A DNA stretch of 64,000 nt from Streptomyces sp. NBC_01275 (lineage in GTDB: Bacteria; Actinomycetota; Actinomycetes; Streptomycetales; Streptomycetaceae). The translations under genes and the position numbers were made by a program. Positions 40,400 through 50,335 of this stretch are shown here, piece by piece; the stretch's first letter is position 1, and each line of letters opens with the position of its first letter. Location: assembly GCF_026340655.1 (NCBI RefSeq), contig NZ_JAPEOZ010000001.1:4092001-4156000 (forward strand). The letters are read 5' to 3'. Below the pieces are notes generated by a model. The model did no database searches. It saw nothing but the letters and a program-made list of their open reading frames with translations, and was not told where the DNA came from.

Positions 40400-41455
40400 G
40401 TGAACATCGGTGAGATCGCCAAGCGTGCCGGTGTCTCGCGGAGCACCGTGTCCTACGCCCTGAGCGGCAAGCGCCCCGTGTCCGACGACACCCGCCAGAA
40501 GATCCAGCGGGTCATCGACGAGCTGGGCTACCAACCCAACGCGAGTGCGCGGGCCCTGGCCAACGGCCGGACCAACACCATCGGTCTGGTCTTCCCGCCC
40601 GCCGGGAACCACTACACCGGCATGCAGCTGGACTTCATCGGAAGCGTCACCGAGGCCGCCGCGGCCCACGACTACGACGTGCTGCTCTCTCCGAGCGGCA
40701 TGGACAGCGACCGCTCGTTCCAGCGGCTGCTGGGCGAGCGGCGGGTCGACGGCGCGATCCTGATGGAGATCCGGCTGCAGGACGACCGGCTCGACCACCT
40801 CACCGCGCTGGACTTCCCCTCCGTCGCCATCGGCCGCAGCGCCCACCCGCAGGGCAGTTGGTGGGTGGGCCTGGATCACACGGCACTGGCGGCGGCCTGT
40901 GTGCACCACCTCGCGGACCTGGGCCACCGCCGGGTCGCCTTCGTCAACCGGCCCGAGCAACTGCTACGGGCCGGGTACGAGTCGGCCCAGCGTGGGCTGG
41001 ACGGTTTCACCAAGGCCGCGGCGGAACGCGGGCTCACCGTCCGGACGTACTGCTGCGGGGACGACGCCGCCTCGGGCCTCGCCTGTCTGGAGCGGATCCT
41101 GCACGACGACCCCGCCACCACGGCCCTGGTCACGCTGAACGAGGCCGCGCTCGGCGGCCTCTACCGGGGGCTGGCCCAGGCCGGCCGCCATGTGCCACGC
41201 GACTTCTCCGTCACCGGAGTGGTGGCCAGTCGGTGGGCGGAGACGGTGACCCCGCAGCTCACCGCGGCGGACGTGCCGGCGGAGCAGATGGGCCGCCTCG
41301 CCGTCGACCTGCTCGTGGAGCGACTCGACCACCCCGACACACCGGCCCGGCATCATCTGCTCGCGCCGCCGATCTCGTTGCGGGCGAGCACCGCGCCCGC
41401 CGGCGCCCGGCCCGCCGACCCCGCCGCGGACTTCGGCGCCCCCACCCACCCCTGA
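40400..41455 (+). CDS. LacI-family sugar-responsive repressor
   Basis: A 351-residue LacI/GalR regulator: N-terminal helix-turn-helix (IGEIAKRAGVSRSTVSYALSG), hinge helix (NASARALANGR), then a periplasmic-binding-like sensor domain from about residue 60. GTG 40,400 follows AAGGAG. It lies directly before a sugar ABC importer and glycosidases in the same direction and most likely represses them and itself; three matching operators lie upstream. The C-terminal 20 residues are Ala/Pro-rich beyond the usual fold. Confidence 0.92.
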   Translation: MNIGEIAKRAGVSRSTVSYALSGKRPVSDDTRQKIQRVIDELGYQPNASARALANGRTNTIGLVFPPAGNHYTGMQLDFIGSVTEAAAAHDYDVLLSPSGMDSDRSFQRLLGERRVDGAILMEIRLQDDRLDHLTALDFPSVAIGRSAHPQGSWWVGLDHTALAAACVHHLADLGHRRVAFVNRPEQLLRAGYESAQRGLDGFTKAAAERGLTVRTYCCGDDAASGLACLERILHDDPATTALVTLNEAALGGLYRGLAQAGRHVPRDFSVTGVVASRWAETVTPQLTAADVPAEQMGRLAVDLLVERLDHPDTPARHHLLAPPISLRASTAPAGARPADPAADFGAPTHP

Positions 41456-41561
41456 CCGTCACCCCGCACCGCCCCCTTCACCTCGCGCATCCCGCAACGG
41501 TCGGCTGAGCGGCCCAACGCCCGGGTTCAGCGAACCAGTCAGCCCCCGATCACCCTTCCCC

Positions 41562-41752
41562 GGGCACACCCGTGCCGATGCCAGGGCACGCCCGTGCCGA
41601 TGCCAGGGCACAGCTCTGCCGACGCCAGGGCACACCCCCGTGTGCCGATCCCAGCGCCCACCCCCGTGTGCCGATCCCAGCGCCCACCCCCGTGTGCCGA
41701 TCCCAGCGCCCACCCCCGTGTGCCGATCCCAGGGCACACCCGTGCCGAGAGC
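41562..41752. repeat. Eight-unit 22-26-bp tandem array with internal dyads
   Basis: Units of the form GGGCACACCC(CC)GTG(TG)CCGATCCCA, eight in a row. The middle three (about 41,653-41,730) are exact 26-bp copies; the first three and the last are shorter variants. Several units can fold as small hairpins (GGCACAC-CCCC-GTGTGCC). The array ends 16 bases before the start of the solute-binding protein gene, so it lies in or beside its leader. Possible roles are mRNA processing or attenuation between lacI and the transporter, or a regulator array. Confidence 0.88.
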
Positions 41753-41767
41753 CATGAGGAACACGCC

Positions 41768-43012
41768 ATGAACAGATCTGCCAGACGGCGTCTCACCGCC
41801 GCAGTCCTGACCGTCGCCGCCGTCACCACCGGTGCCACCGCGTGCTCCTCCGGAGCGGGCGGCACCTCCACGAAGGCCGCGGACGGCGGCACGTACACGA
41901 TCTGGGACCCCTACCCGCAGTTCGACAAGAGCTCGGCGTGGGCGAAGCTGCTGGACGGCTGCGGCACCGAGGCCGGGGTGAAGATCAAGCGGACCGCGTT
42001 CGACACCAGCGACCTGACGAACAAGGCGCTGCTGGCGGCGCAGCAGGGCAACTCCGCGGACGTCCTCATCGTCGACAACCCGGTGGTGTCGACCCTGGCG
42101 GAGGCGGGTGTGCTGACCTCGACCGATGACAACAAGCTGGACGTCTCGAAGGTCGATCGCAACCTGCTCGCGGCCGGCCAGTCGGGCGGGAAGACGTACG
42201 GCACGCCGATCGGAGCGAACACCCTCGCCCTGTACTACAACAAGGCGGTGCTGAAGGACGCCGGGGTGGACATCGCCTCGGTCAAGGACTGGAAGTCGCT
42301 GACGGCGGCGCTCGCGAAGGTCAAGGGGGCGGGCAAGAAGGGCATCACGTTCTCCGCGATCGGCACGGAGGAGGGCAGCTTCCAGTTCCTGCCCTGGTAC
42401 TGGGGCTCCGGAGCCCAGCTGACCGCGCTCGACTCCGAGCAGGCCGTCTCCGCGCTGTCGCTGTGGAAGAACTGGCTGGACAAGGGCTACGCCCCCAACT
42501 CGGTGATCAACAACACCCAGACGACCAGCTGGCAGGAGTTCGCGAGCGGCGACTACGCGTTCGCGGAGAACGGCACCTGGCAGCTCGCCAATGCCGAGAA
42601 GGCCGGTTTCGACTACGGCGTCGTCCCCGTCCCCTCCGCCACGGGCGGCGACGCCGCGGCGCCGACGGGCGGCGAGTTCGTCACCGTCCCGGTGCAGGAC
42701 GACACCGGCCGCTACGCCACCACGCAGAAGCTCGTGTCCTGCCTGAGCAACAGCCAGAACCTGCTCGACACCGACACGACGCTGTCCTACGTGGCCCCCA
42801 CCGCCGAGGTCCAGGACAAGCAGGTCGCGGCCAACCCCGAGCTCAAGCCCTGGGTCGACGCGGTCAAGGCCGCCAAGGGCCGCACCAGTGACGACCTGGG
42901 CACCGAGTACCCGAAGATCTCGGAGCAGTTGTGGAAGGCGGTCCAGTCCGTCCTCAGCGGGTCGGCGTCGCCGAAGAACGCGCTGACCGCAGCCCAGTCC
43001 GCCGTCAAGTAG
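41768..43012 (+). CDS. Sugar ABC transporter solute-binding lipoprotein
   Basis: A 414-residue family 1 extracellular solute-binding protein. It has a lipoprotein signal with the lipobox ending at Cys26 (TGATACSS), then a MalE-like fold (KTYGTPIGANTLALYYNK, FAENGTWQLANAEKAG). It is anchored outside the membrane and delivers an oligosaccharide to the two permeases that follow. No ATPase gene is present; Streptomyces importers of this class commonly share MsiK. Confidence 0.92.
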   Translation: MNRSARRRLTAAVLTVAAVTTGATACSSGAGGTSTKAADGGTYTIWDPYPQFDKSSAWAKLLDGCGTEAGVKIKRTAFDTSDLTNKALLAAQQGNSADVLIVDNPVVSTLAEAGVLTSTDDNKLDVSKVDRNLLAAGQSGGKTYGTPIGANTLALYYNKAVLKDAGVDIASVKDWKSLTAALAKVKGAGKKGITFSAIGTEEGSFQFLPWYWGSGAQLTALDSEQAVSALSLWKNWLDKGYAPNSVINNTQTTSWQEFASGDYAFAENGTWQLANAEKAGFDYGVVPVPSATGGDAAAPTGGEFVTVPVQDDTGRYATTQKLVSCLSNSQNLLDTDTTLSYVAPTAEVQDKQVAANPELKPWVDAVKAAKGRTSDDLGTEYPKISEQLWKAVQSVLSGSASPKNALTAAQSAVK

Positions 43013-43031
43013 CCAGGACTCCGGCCAACTG

Positions 43032-44015
43032 ATGAAGCACACGACACAGTCGGCGGACCGTCGGCCGGTGCTCGACCGGACCGGGGCGGCCACCGCCGCC
43101 CCGCCCCCGGCCCGCACCACGACCCGGCGCCGCCCTCGCTCCCCGCAGTGGGCCGCCTGGGCGTTCCTCGCCCCGGTCACCCTCTACCTCGGCCTCTTCT
43201 ACGCCTATCCGCTCTACCGCAACCTCGACCTGAGCCTGCGCAACTACACGGTCCGCTCCTTCGTCCAGGGCGACGCGCCGTTCACAGGCCTGGCCAACTA
43301 CCGGACCGTCTTCGACGACCCGACCTTCGCCCCGGCACTGCTGCACACCGTGGTGTTCACCGCCGTGTGCCTGGTCTTCCAGTACGCGATCGGTCTGGCC
43401 CTCGCGGTCTTCTTCAACCAGCACTTCCGGCTCTCCGCCACCCTGCGCGCCCTGTTCCTGGTGCCGTGGCTGCTCCCGCTGATCGTGTCGGCCTCGACCT
43501 GGTCGTGGATGCTCAACAGCGACTCGGGCGTCGTCAACGCCGTGCTGCACGCCGTCGGAATCGGGCCGGTGAACTGGCTGACCTCACCGTCGTGGTCGCT
43601 GGCCTCGGTGATCATCGCCAACATCTGGATCGGCGTCCCCTTCAACCTGGTCGTCCTCTACAGCGGACTGCAGTCGATCCCCACCAGCCTGTACGAGGCC
43701 GCCGCCCTCGACGGGGCAGGCCCCTGGCGGCGGTTCTGGAGCATCGCCTTCCCGCTCCTGCGCCCGGTGTCCGCCATCACCCTCCTGCTGGGCCTGGTCT
43801 ACACGCTCAAGGTCTTCGACATCATCTGGATCATGACCAAGGGCGGCCCGGCCGACTCGTCCACCACCTTCGCCACCTGGTCCTACCAGCTCGGCTTCGG
43901 CAACCTGCTGCCCGCCTTCGGCCCCGGAGCGGCCGTCGGCAACCTGCTCGTCGTCGCCGCCCTGGTCTTCGGACTGGTCTACCTGAAGGTCCAGCGAAAG
44001 CAGGCGTCGTCGTGA
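43032..44015 (+). CDS. Sugar ABC transporter permease (MalF-type)
   Basis: A 327-residue permease with six predicted spans after a charged N-terminus and the EAA loop YEAAALDGAGPWRRFWSIAFPLLRP, which contacts the ATPase. It starts 19 bases after the binding-protein gene and its stop overlaps the next gene (GTGA). Confidence 0.93.
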   Translation: MKHTTQSADRRPVLDRTGAATAAPPPARTTTRRRPRSPQWAAWAFLAPVTLYLGLFYAYPLYRNLDLSLRNYTVRSFVQGDAPFTGLANYRTVFDDPTFAPALLHTVVFTAVCLVFQYAIGLALAVFFNQHFRLSATLRALFLVPWLLPLIVSASTWSWMLNSDSGVVNAVLHAVGIGPVNWLTSPSWSLASVIIANIWIGVPFNLVVLYSGLQSIPTSLYEAAALDGAGPWRRFWSIAFPLLRPVSAITLLLGLVYTLKVFDIIWIMTKGGPADSSTTFATWSYQLGFGNLLPAFGPGAAVGNLLVVAALVFGLVYLKVQRKQASS

Positions 44016-44857
44016 CCGGAACCGCCGTCGACACCCTGAAGCGCCGCAACCGTACGTGGGCCAAGACGACCGTCGGCGTCCTCCTCACCGCGGTCATGCT
44101 CTTCCCGGTCTACTGGATGCTCAACGTGTCCTTCACCCGCGACCAGGACATGCGCAAGTCCCCGCCGGACCTGTTCCCCGCCCACGGCACGCTGGAGGGC
44201 TACCGCGCCGTCCTCGACCAGCAGCTGCCCTACCTCGGCACGAGCCTCGTCATCGGCCTGGGCACCGTCGTGCTGACCGTGGCACTGGCCGCGCCCGCCG
44301 GCTACGCGCTGGCGAAACTCCGCCCACGCGGCGGGGGCGTGCTCAGCTTCCTTCTCCTGGTCGCCCAGATGGTCCCCGGCATCATCATGGCGATGGGCTT
44401 CTACGCCGTCTACCTCAGCCTCGGCCTGCTCCAGTCCGTCCCCGGACTGATCGTCGCGGACTCCACCCTGGCCGTCCCCTTCGCGGTCCTGATCTTCACC
44501 GCGTTCATGTCCGGCATCCCCGGCGAGCTGATTCAGGCCGCGCAGATGGACGGAGCACGGGCCCTGCGCACGTTCTGGTCCATCGTCCTGCCCATGAGCC
44601 GCAACGCCGTGGTCACGGTGTCCCTGTTCGCCTTCCTGTGGTCCTGGTCCGACTTCGTCTTCGCCAGCACCCTCGCAGGCGGCGGGGCGCACGAGCCGAT
44701 CACGCTCGGCATCTACCACTACATCGGCAACAACAACCAGGAGTGGAACGCCATCATGGCCACCGCCGTCGTGGCCTCGCTGCCCGCCACGGTGATCCTG
44801 GTCCTCGCCCAGCGCTACGTCGCCGCCGGGGTGACCGCCGGCGCCGTCAAGGACTGA
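44012..44857 (+). CDS. Sugar ABC transporter permease (MalG-type)
   Basis: A 281-residue inner-membrane permease with six spans and an EAA loop (IQAAQMDGARALRTFWSIVLPMS). The GTG start overlaps the preceding stop (GTGA). It forms the heterodimeric channel with the MalF-type protein. Confidence 0.93.
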   Translation: MTGTAVDTLKRRNRTWAKTTVGVLLTAVMLFPVYWMLNVSFTRDQDMRKSPPDLFPAHGTLEGYRAVLDQQLPYLGTSLVIGLGTVVLTVALAAPAGYALAKLRPRGGGVLSFLLLVAQMVPGIIMAMGFYAVYLSLGLLQSVPGLIVADSTLAVPFAVLIFTAFMSGIPGELIQAAQMDGARALRTFWSIVLPMSRNAVVTVSLFAFLWSWSDFVFASTLAGGGAHEPITLGIYHYIGNNNQEWNAIMATAVVASLPATVILVLAQRYVAAGVTAGAVKD

Positions 44858-44948
44858 CGCGCCCGGCGCATGAGCCGCGCTCTCCACGAGCCGCCGTGCG
44901 AGCACCGTCGCCCCGCCCGGCAGACCGCCGACCACCCCCGCTCAAGAA

Positions 44949-46730
44949 ATGAGTGCCGCCTTCATGACCGCCGCACCGTCCGGCCCGGCCTTCTCCGTTC
45001 ACGACATCCCCTTCAGCGCGCACGGATCCTGGTTCGGCATCTCTCCCGTGCTGGCGGAGAAGACGTACGCCGAGGACCTCCACCTCGTCTCGCACCAGAA
45101 CGGCATGCACGCCGTCCTGCGCCTCGTCCCCCTCGACGCCGCGACGGGCGACCGCGCCGAGACCGCCGTCCAGGCGACGCCGGGCCTGCTCACCTGGACC
45201 GGTGCGGACGGACGCATCGACCTCGCCTACGAGTCGCCGGACACCGTACGCGTACACGGCACCGGTCTCGGGTTCGACGTCAGCGCGGCGGCGCCCGCCC
45301 TGACCCCCTTCAGCGGGACCTACTTCTATCGCGACCCCGTGGACGGCGCCCACACGTTCACCTCCTACGAGACCGGACGCCGCTACCGGATCACCGTGCT
45401 GTCCGGCACGGTCGCCGACGTGCACGGTTCCCAGGTCCTGGGCGCCGGTGACCGCGGTCTCACGGTCACCGCCGGGGCGGACGGCTCGTGGGAGGTCGCG
45501 ATCGAGGAACTCGACAGCGCGCGACCGCCGTATCGCCCGTCGTCGACGTTCGGCGAGGTCATGGCGGCCGCGCGGCAGTCGTTCGCCGAGTTCGTCGACA
45601 CGGTCGCCCCATGGCGCTCGGCCGCCACCCCGGCCGCCGAACTCGCCGCCTACGTGGTGTGGTCGGCGACGGTGCGCCCGGCGGGTCTGGTCACCCGGCC
45701 CGCGGTGCTGATGTCCAAGCACTGGATGGACAAGGTGTGGAGCTGGGACCACTGCTTCAACGCCCTCGCCCTGGCCCCCGGATCCCCCGGCCTCGCCTGG
45801 GACCAGTTCGCGCTGCCCTTCGACCACCAGGACGCCGGCGGCGCACTGCCCGACTCCGTCACCCACTCCGAGGTCCTCTACAACTTCGTCAAACCGCCCA
45901 TCCACGGCTGGGCCTTCGGCCACCTGCGCCGACGGCTCCCCGAGCCGCTCACCCCGGCGCAACTGACCGAGGCGTACGACAGACTGACCCGCTGGACGGA
46001 CTTCTGGCTCACCGCGCGGCGCGCACCGGGCGCCGCCCTCCCCCACTACCAGCACGGCAACGACAGCGGCTGGGACAACGCCAGCACCTTCGACCCCGGC
46101 CGCGTGGCCGTCACCGCCGACCTCACCGCGACGCTCGTCCTCCAGCTCGACGAACTGGCCCTGCTGGCAGGCGAACTGGGCTTCCCGGACGACGCCCGGC
46201 GCCGTACCGGGACGGCCGACGCCCTCCAGGCGGCCCTGCTGGACGAGCTGTGGGACGGAACACGGTTCCTGAGCCGCCCGGCCGACGGCGGAGCCCCCGC
46301 CCAGAGCGCCAGCCTGCTCGACCTGATGCCGATCGTGCTCGGCGACCGTCTGCCCACCGCAGTCCGCGACCGGCTGGCCGAACGGATCGAGGCCCACCTC
46401 ACCGCGTTCGGCCTGGCGACCGAACACCCCGGCTCCCCGCACTACGAGCCCGACGGCTACTGGCGCGGCCCGATCTGGGCCCCCGCCACCGTCCTCATCG
46501 AGGACGGCCTGCGCCGCGCCGGGCACGAACGCCTCGCGGACGAGATCAGCGCCCGCTTCCGCGCCCTGTGCGAAACCTCCGGCTTCGCCGAGAACTTCGA
46601 CGCCCTGACCGGCCAGGGACTGCGCGACCGCGCCTACACCTGGACCGCCAGCAGCTATCTGCTGCTCGCCCGCGACCACCGCCGCCGCGCGGACGCCGGG
46701 GCCGACACCACCGTCACCACCGTCGCCTGA
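44949..46730 (+). CDS. Cytosolic (alpha/alpha)6 glycoside hydrolase (MGH1-like/GH63-type)
   Basis: A 593-residue protein with an N-terminal beta domain (1-200) and a helical barrel: KVWSWDHCFNALAL, YQHGNDSGWDNAS, GYWRGPIWAPATV, SGFAENFDALTG. These are hallmarks of the trehalase/glucosidase I-like (GH37/GH63/GH100) barrel families; an alpha-glycosidase acting on the imported oligosaccharide is likely. No signal peptide is seen. The ATG at 44,949 has a weak ribosome binding site; ATG 44,964 is an alternative. It follows the permease by about 90 bases. Confidence 0.85.
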   Translation: MSAAFMTAAPSGPAFSVHDIPFSAHGSWFGISPVLAEKTYAEDLHLVSHQNGMHAVLRLVPLDAATGDRAETAVQATPGLLTWTGADGRIDLAYESPDTVRVHGTGLGFDVSAAAPALTPFSGTYFYRDPVDGAHTFTSYETGRRYRITVLSGTVADVHGSQVLGAGDRGLTVTAGADGSWEVAIEELDSARPPYRPSSTFGEVMAAARQSFAEFVDTVAPWRSAATPAAELAAYVVWSATVRPAGLVTRPAVLMSKHWMDKVWSWDHCFNALALAPGSPGLAWDQFALPFDHQDAGGALPDSVTHSEVLYNFVKPPIHGWAFGHLRRRLPEPLTPAQLTEAYDRLTRWTDFWLTARRAPGAALPHYQHGNDSGWDNASTFDPGRVAVTADLTATLVLQLDELALLAGELGFPDDARRRTGTADALQAALLDELWDGTRFLSRPADGGAPAQSASLLDLMPIVLGDRLPTAVRDRLAERIEAHLTAFGLATEHPGSPHYEPDGYWRGPIWAPATVLIEDGLRRAGHERLADEISARFRALCETSGFAENFDALTGQGLRDRAYTWTASSYLLLARDHRRRADAGADTTVTTVA

Positions 46731-46813
46731 CGCGCGAGCGACAACCCGCCCACACGTCCGGCACGGGGGCCGGCGCAGCATCGACCAGCCGTATCCCTGA
46801 AGGGACCAAGCAC

Positions 46814-49800
46814 ATGCCAAGAATCGGGCAAAGACGCTCGAGAACCAGGCGTCTTCTCCACGGCGTCACCAAGGCGTTGCTCTCGCTGACCGTCGTAGCC
46901 GGTGTCACCACCGGGACGGCGACGCCGGCCTCCGCCGCCACCCCCACCCTCACCGTCGACCTGGGCACCACCACCGGAGCCTTCCGCGGCGGCGCCTCCG
47001 GCGCGCTGTACGGTCTGTACGGCCCGGACGTGCCGACGAACAACCTCATCGAGGGGATGGGCCTCCAGACCACCAACACGAAGGCCCAGGACGGACAGCA
47101 GCACCCCGGCTCGGACGCGCTGGAGGTCGCCAAGCCCTTCGTGGACAGCGGCGGCAAGGACGTCATGATCTACATGACGGACGTGTACCGCACGTTCAGC
47201 TACGAACGGGCCGACTACGCCGCCTACCAGGCAGCCATGAGGACCCAGGTCGAGCAGGCGATGGCGAGCCCCTACGCGAGCCACATCGTCTTCGTCCCCT
47301 ACAACGAGCCCGACGGCATGTGGTACCAGGGCATGCGCACCCAGTCGTCGCCGCTGGCCGCCTTCAACGCCGAGTGGCTGCAGACCTACCACTTCATCAA
47401 GGGCATCTGGCCCGCCGCGCGTCTGGCAGGCCCCAACCTCTCCAGCTACACCGAGTTCGCCTACAAGGGCTTCCTCACCTACTGCAAGGCCAACGACTGC
47501 CTGCCCGACGTCGTGACCTGGCACACCCTGGGCAGCCCGGCCGACGTGCGCACCACCGTCGACGACTACCGCGCGGCGGAGACCTCGGTGGGGCTCACCT
47601 CGCACCTGCCGATCGACCTCAACGAGTACGCCTACCGCTACCACCTGACCGACCCCGGCCAGATGGTCCAGTGGATCGCGGCGATGGAGGCCGAGAAGGT
47701 CGACGGGAACCTGCCCTACTGGAACATCAACGGCAACCTCGGCGACTCCGCCGCCGCCCAGAACACCCCCAACGCCCAGTGGTGGCTCTACAACTGGTAC
47801 ACCGCCATGAGCGGCAACACCGTCAAGGTCACCGGGGCGGCCTCCGACGCCGCCTACACCCTCCAGGGCCTCGCCAGCCTGGACACGGCCAAGAGGCAGG
47901 CCCGCGTCATCCTCGCCGGGGGCGGCACCAGCGGCGCCTCCAACACGGTCATCAAGAACATCGACCCCGCCGTCTTCGGCAGCACCGTGCACGTCAGCGT
48001 CCTCCAGGACCGCTACAGCGGCTACATCGGCGCGGCGGCCACCCCGACCCGGCTCTCCGACGCCGACGTCGCCGTCGCCTCCGACGGCTCGATCACGCTC
48101 CCCCTCACCCTCGACGCCATGTCCGCCTACGAGGTCATCGTCTCCCCCGGCGGCACCGGCAGCGCCACCGCCTCCGACAGCACCTGGTCGGCCGGCTACG
48201 AGGCCGAGAACGCCACGCTCAGCGGCAGCGGCTACAACATCAACACCGAGGGCGCCACCGGCAACGTCAGCAAGTTCGCCACCTCGGGCACCAAGGACGT
48301 CGGCGGCCTGCGCACCGGCTCCACCACCGTCGTCTCCTTCCCCGTCACCGTCCCCGCCACCGGCGACTACAACCTGTCGGTGTTCGGCAACAGCTACGCC
48401 AAGGACGCCGACGTCAAGGGCCCGACGAACGTGTACCTGCGCGTCGACGGCGGCGCCTCGACCGAGGTCGACATCCCCGTGGGCTTCCAGTGGGTGGTGT
48501 GGGGCCACAGCGACACCACCGTGCACCTCACCTCCGGCAGCCACACCATCACCCTGGCCACCACCGGCGACAACAGCGCGGCCACCGTCGGCGACGCCAT
48601 CATCGACAAGATCGACCTCCGGTACCAGGACACCGCCGTCCTGGGCGCCACGCTCTACGAGGCCGAACAGGCCGCCCTGTCCGACAGCGCCACCGCCTCC
48701 TACACCTCCCAGGGCCAGTCCGGAGCCGGCGCGGCGAACCTCACCACCGGCAAGTCCGCCACCTTCTGGGTCTACTCCGCCCACGACGGATACGCGGACC
48801 TGAAGACCCGCTACCGCAACACCGGCCGGGCCACCCTCACCGTCAACGGAGCGACCGCCGACGACCAGACCCTCGCGGGCGCGACCCCCGACGCCTGGTC
48901 CACCGCCACCCACCGCGTCCACCTGGACTCCGGCATCAACAAGGTCAAGGTGACCGGCGCCGGCGGCACCCTCGCCCTGGACGACCTGGCCGTCACCCCG
49001 TTCAGCGCCACCGACGCCGTCACCACCGGCAACGTCGTCACCTACCAGGCCGAGAACGGCGCCCTCACCGGCACCGCGACCGCCGACACCACCTACACCC
49101 AGGCCAACGGCGGCGTCGTCACCGGCATCGGCAACGGAACCGCCAACTCCCTCACCCTCAGCGTCAACGCCCCCGCAGCCGGCACGTACGCCATGACCAT
49201 GCGCTACGCCAACGCCGAGGAACTGCCCTCCAACCACTACAACCCCGACCTGTACGCCGAGCACGCCGACGTCAGCGTCAACGGCGGCACCCCCACCCGC
49301 GTCAACTTCGCCAGCACCCTGCACTGGAACCAGTTCAACGACTACACCGTCCCCGTCACCCTCGCCGCGGGCACGAACTCGGTCAAGTTCACCGCCTCAC
49401 AGCTCTACGACCACGACGGCACCACCATCGGCCTGGTCTACTCCGGCGGCGGCACCGACATCGGACAGCCCATGCGCTCCAGCTCCGCACCCCACCTGGA
49501 CCAGATCTCCTTCGCACCGCAGAGCCTGCACATCGGCGCCTCGACCGGCTTCTCCTCCACGGCCGTCGCCCAGCACAGCGCGCTCTGCCTCGAGGACCCC
49601 GCCCAGTCCACCGCCGACGGCGCCCAGTACCAGCAGAACACCTGCGGCACCGGCCAGGAACAGCGCTTCGACTTCCACCCCGTCACCGGCGCGACCGGCG
49701 CCTACACCGTCGTCAACCACTCCAGCGGCAAGTGCCTGGACATCTCCGCCTACTCCACGGCCAACGGGGCCGCCGTCCAGCAGTGGACCTGCCACGGCGG

Positions 49801-50008
49801 AACCAACCAGCGGTTCACCCTCAACCCCGTCACCGCGCTCGGCAACAGCCACGACTACCAGCTGGTCGCCGTCAACAGCGGCAAGTGCGTCGACGTCAGC
49901 AACGTGTCGACGACCGCCGGCGCGAAGATCCACCAGTGGACCTGCGACCCCGCGAGTGCGCTGAGCACCAAGAAGAACCAGATCTGGCGCCTGCTCGGCA
50001 AGAGCTGA
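46814..50008 (+). CDS. Secreted clan GH-A-type glycosidase with three CBM35-like and one ricin-B domain
   Basis: A 1064-residue exported protein. The signal peptide ends near ASA-A at residue 41. The catalytic part (45-440) shows VPYNEPDG (likely acid/base Glu165) and PIDLNEYAY (likely nucleophile Glu271), the pattern of a retaining (beta/alpha)8 glycosidase such as GH39-like enzymes. Three CBM35/CBM6-like sandwiches follow, each opening with a YEAE/YQAE motif (about 455, 617 and 745). A ricin-type beta-trefoil closes it (about 900-1064, QxW repeats VQQWTC, IHQWTC). It would cut a plant or microbial polysaccharide outside the cell and feed the importer upstream. RBS AGGGACC precedes ATG 46,814. 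Confidence 0.88.
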   Translation: MPRIGQRRSRTRRLLHGVTKALLSLTVVAGVTTGTATPASAATPTLTVDLGTTTGAFRGGASGALYGLYGPDVPTNNLIEGMGLQTTNTKAQDGQQHPGSDALEVAKPFVDSGGKDVMIYMTDVYRTFSYERADYAAYQAAMRTQVEQAMASPYASHIVFVPYNEPDGMWYQGMRTQSSPLAAFNAEWLQTYHFIKGIWPAARLAGPNLSSYTEFAYKGFLTYCKANDCLPDVVTWHTLGSPADVRTTVDDYRAAETSVGLTSHLPIDLNEYAYRYHLTDPGQMVQWIAAMEAEKVDGNLPYWNINGNLGDSAAAQNTPNAQWWLYNWYTAMSGNTVKVTGAASDAAYTLQGLASLDTAKRQARVILAGGGTSGASNTVIKNIDPAVFGSTVHVSVLQDRYSGYIGAAATPTRLSDADVAVASDGSITLPLTLDAMSAYEVIVSPGGTGSATASDSTWSAGYEAENATLSGSGYNINTEGATGNVSKFATSGTKDVGGLRTGSTTVVSFPVTVPATGDYNLSVFGNSYAKDADVKGPTNVYLRVDGGASTEVDIPVGFQWVVWGHSDTTVHLTSGSHTITLATTGDNSAATVGDAIIDKIDLRYQDTAVLGATLYEAEQAALSDSATASYTSQGQSGAGAANLTTGKSATFWVYSAHDGYADLKTRYRNTGRATLTVNGATADDQTLAGATPDAWSTATHRVHLDSGINKVKVTGAGGTLALDDLAVTPFSATDAVTTGNVVTYQAENGALTGTATADTTYTQANGGVVTGIGNGTANSLTLSVNAPAAGTYAMTMRYANAEELPSNHYNPDLYAEHADVSVNGGTPTRVNFASTLHWNQFNDYTVPVTLAAGTNSVKFTASQLYDHDGTTIGLVYSGGGTDIGQPMRSSSAPHLDQISFAPQSLHIGASTGFSSTAVAQHSALCLEDPAQSTADGAQYQQNTCGTGQEQRFDFHPVTGATGAYTVVNHSSGKCLDISAYSTANGAAVQQWTCHGGTNQRFTLNPVTALGNSHDYQLVAVNSGKCVDVSNVSTTAGAKIHQWTCDPASALSTKKNQIWRLLGKS

Positions 50009-50088
50009 CCGGCAGCGGATCCCGCTGAGTTCCCCGGCCACGCCGGCGGAACCTGGCTCGACTTCCGTACTTCCGTGCACGACCCCGT

Positions 50089-50121
50089 GAGAGGGCCACG
50101 ACACCCGGTCGTGGCCCTCTC
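50089..50121 (+). terminator. Hairpin terminator of the glycosidase operon
   Basis: A 14-bp perfect inverted repeat (GAGAGGGCCACGAC and its complement) with a 5-base loop, about 80 bases after the glycosidase stop. Confidence 0.85.
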
Positions 50122-50142
50122 CGTGTGGGCGGGCAAGCCGGG

Positions 50143-50283
50143 TCAGCGCTCCAGGAGCCGCATGCCCGCCTCGTCGTGGCTGTCGCCGGCGGCGGGGGTG
50201 AGGTCGTCGAGCCTGGCGATCTGCTCGGCGCTCAGCTCGATGCCGTCGGCGGCGGTGTTCTCCTCGACGCGTTGCAGCGCTGT
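50143..50283 (-). pseudogene. C-terminal relic of an aldo/keto reductase
   Basis: Read leftward, the sequence ends VEENTAADGIELSAEQIARL..., the typical C-terminus of aldo/keto reductases, with a proper stop at 50,143. No catalytic part is found to the right, where the MmyB-type regulator begins at 50,336. It is a truncated remnant. Confidence 0.65.
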
Positions 50284-50335
50284 GTCTGGACCCTCCCGCC
50301 GCCGTCACCGGCGGCGGGCGCTGCGGGCTTGTCGG

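Noticed and set aside
41562..41752. CRISPR array
   Set aside because: The units are contiguous with no unique spacers, and no cas genes are present.
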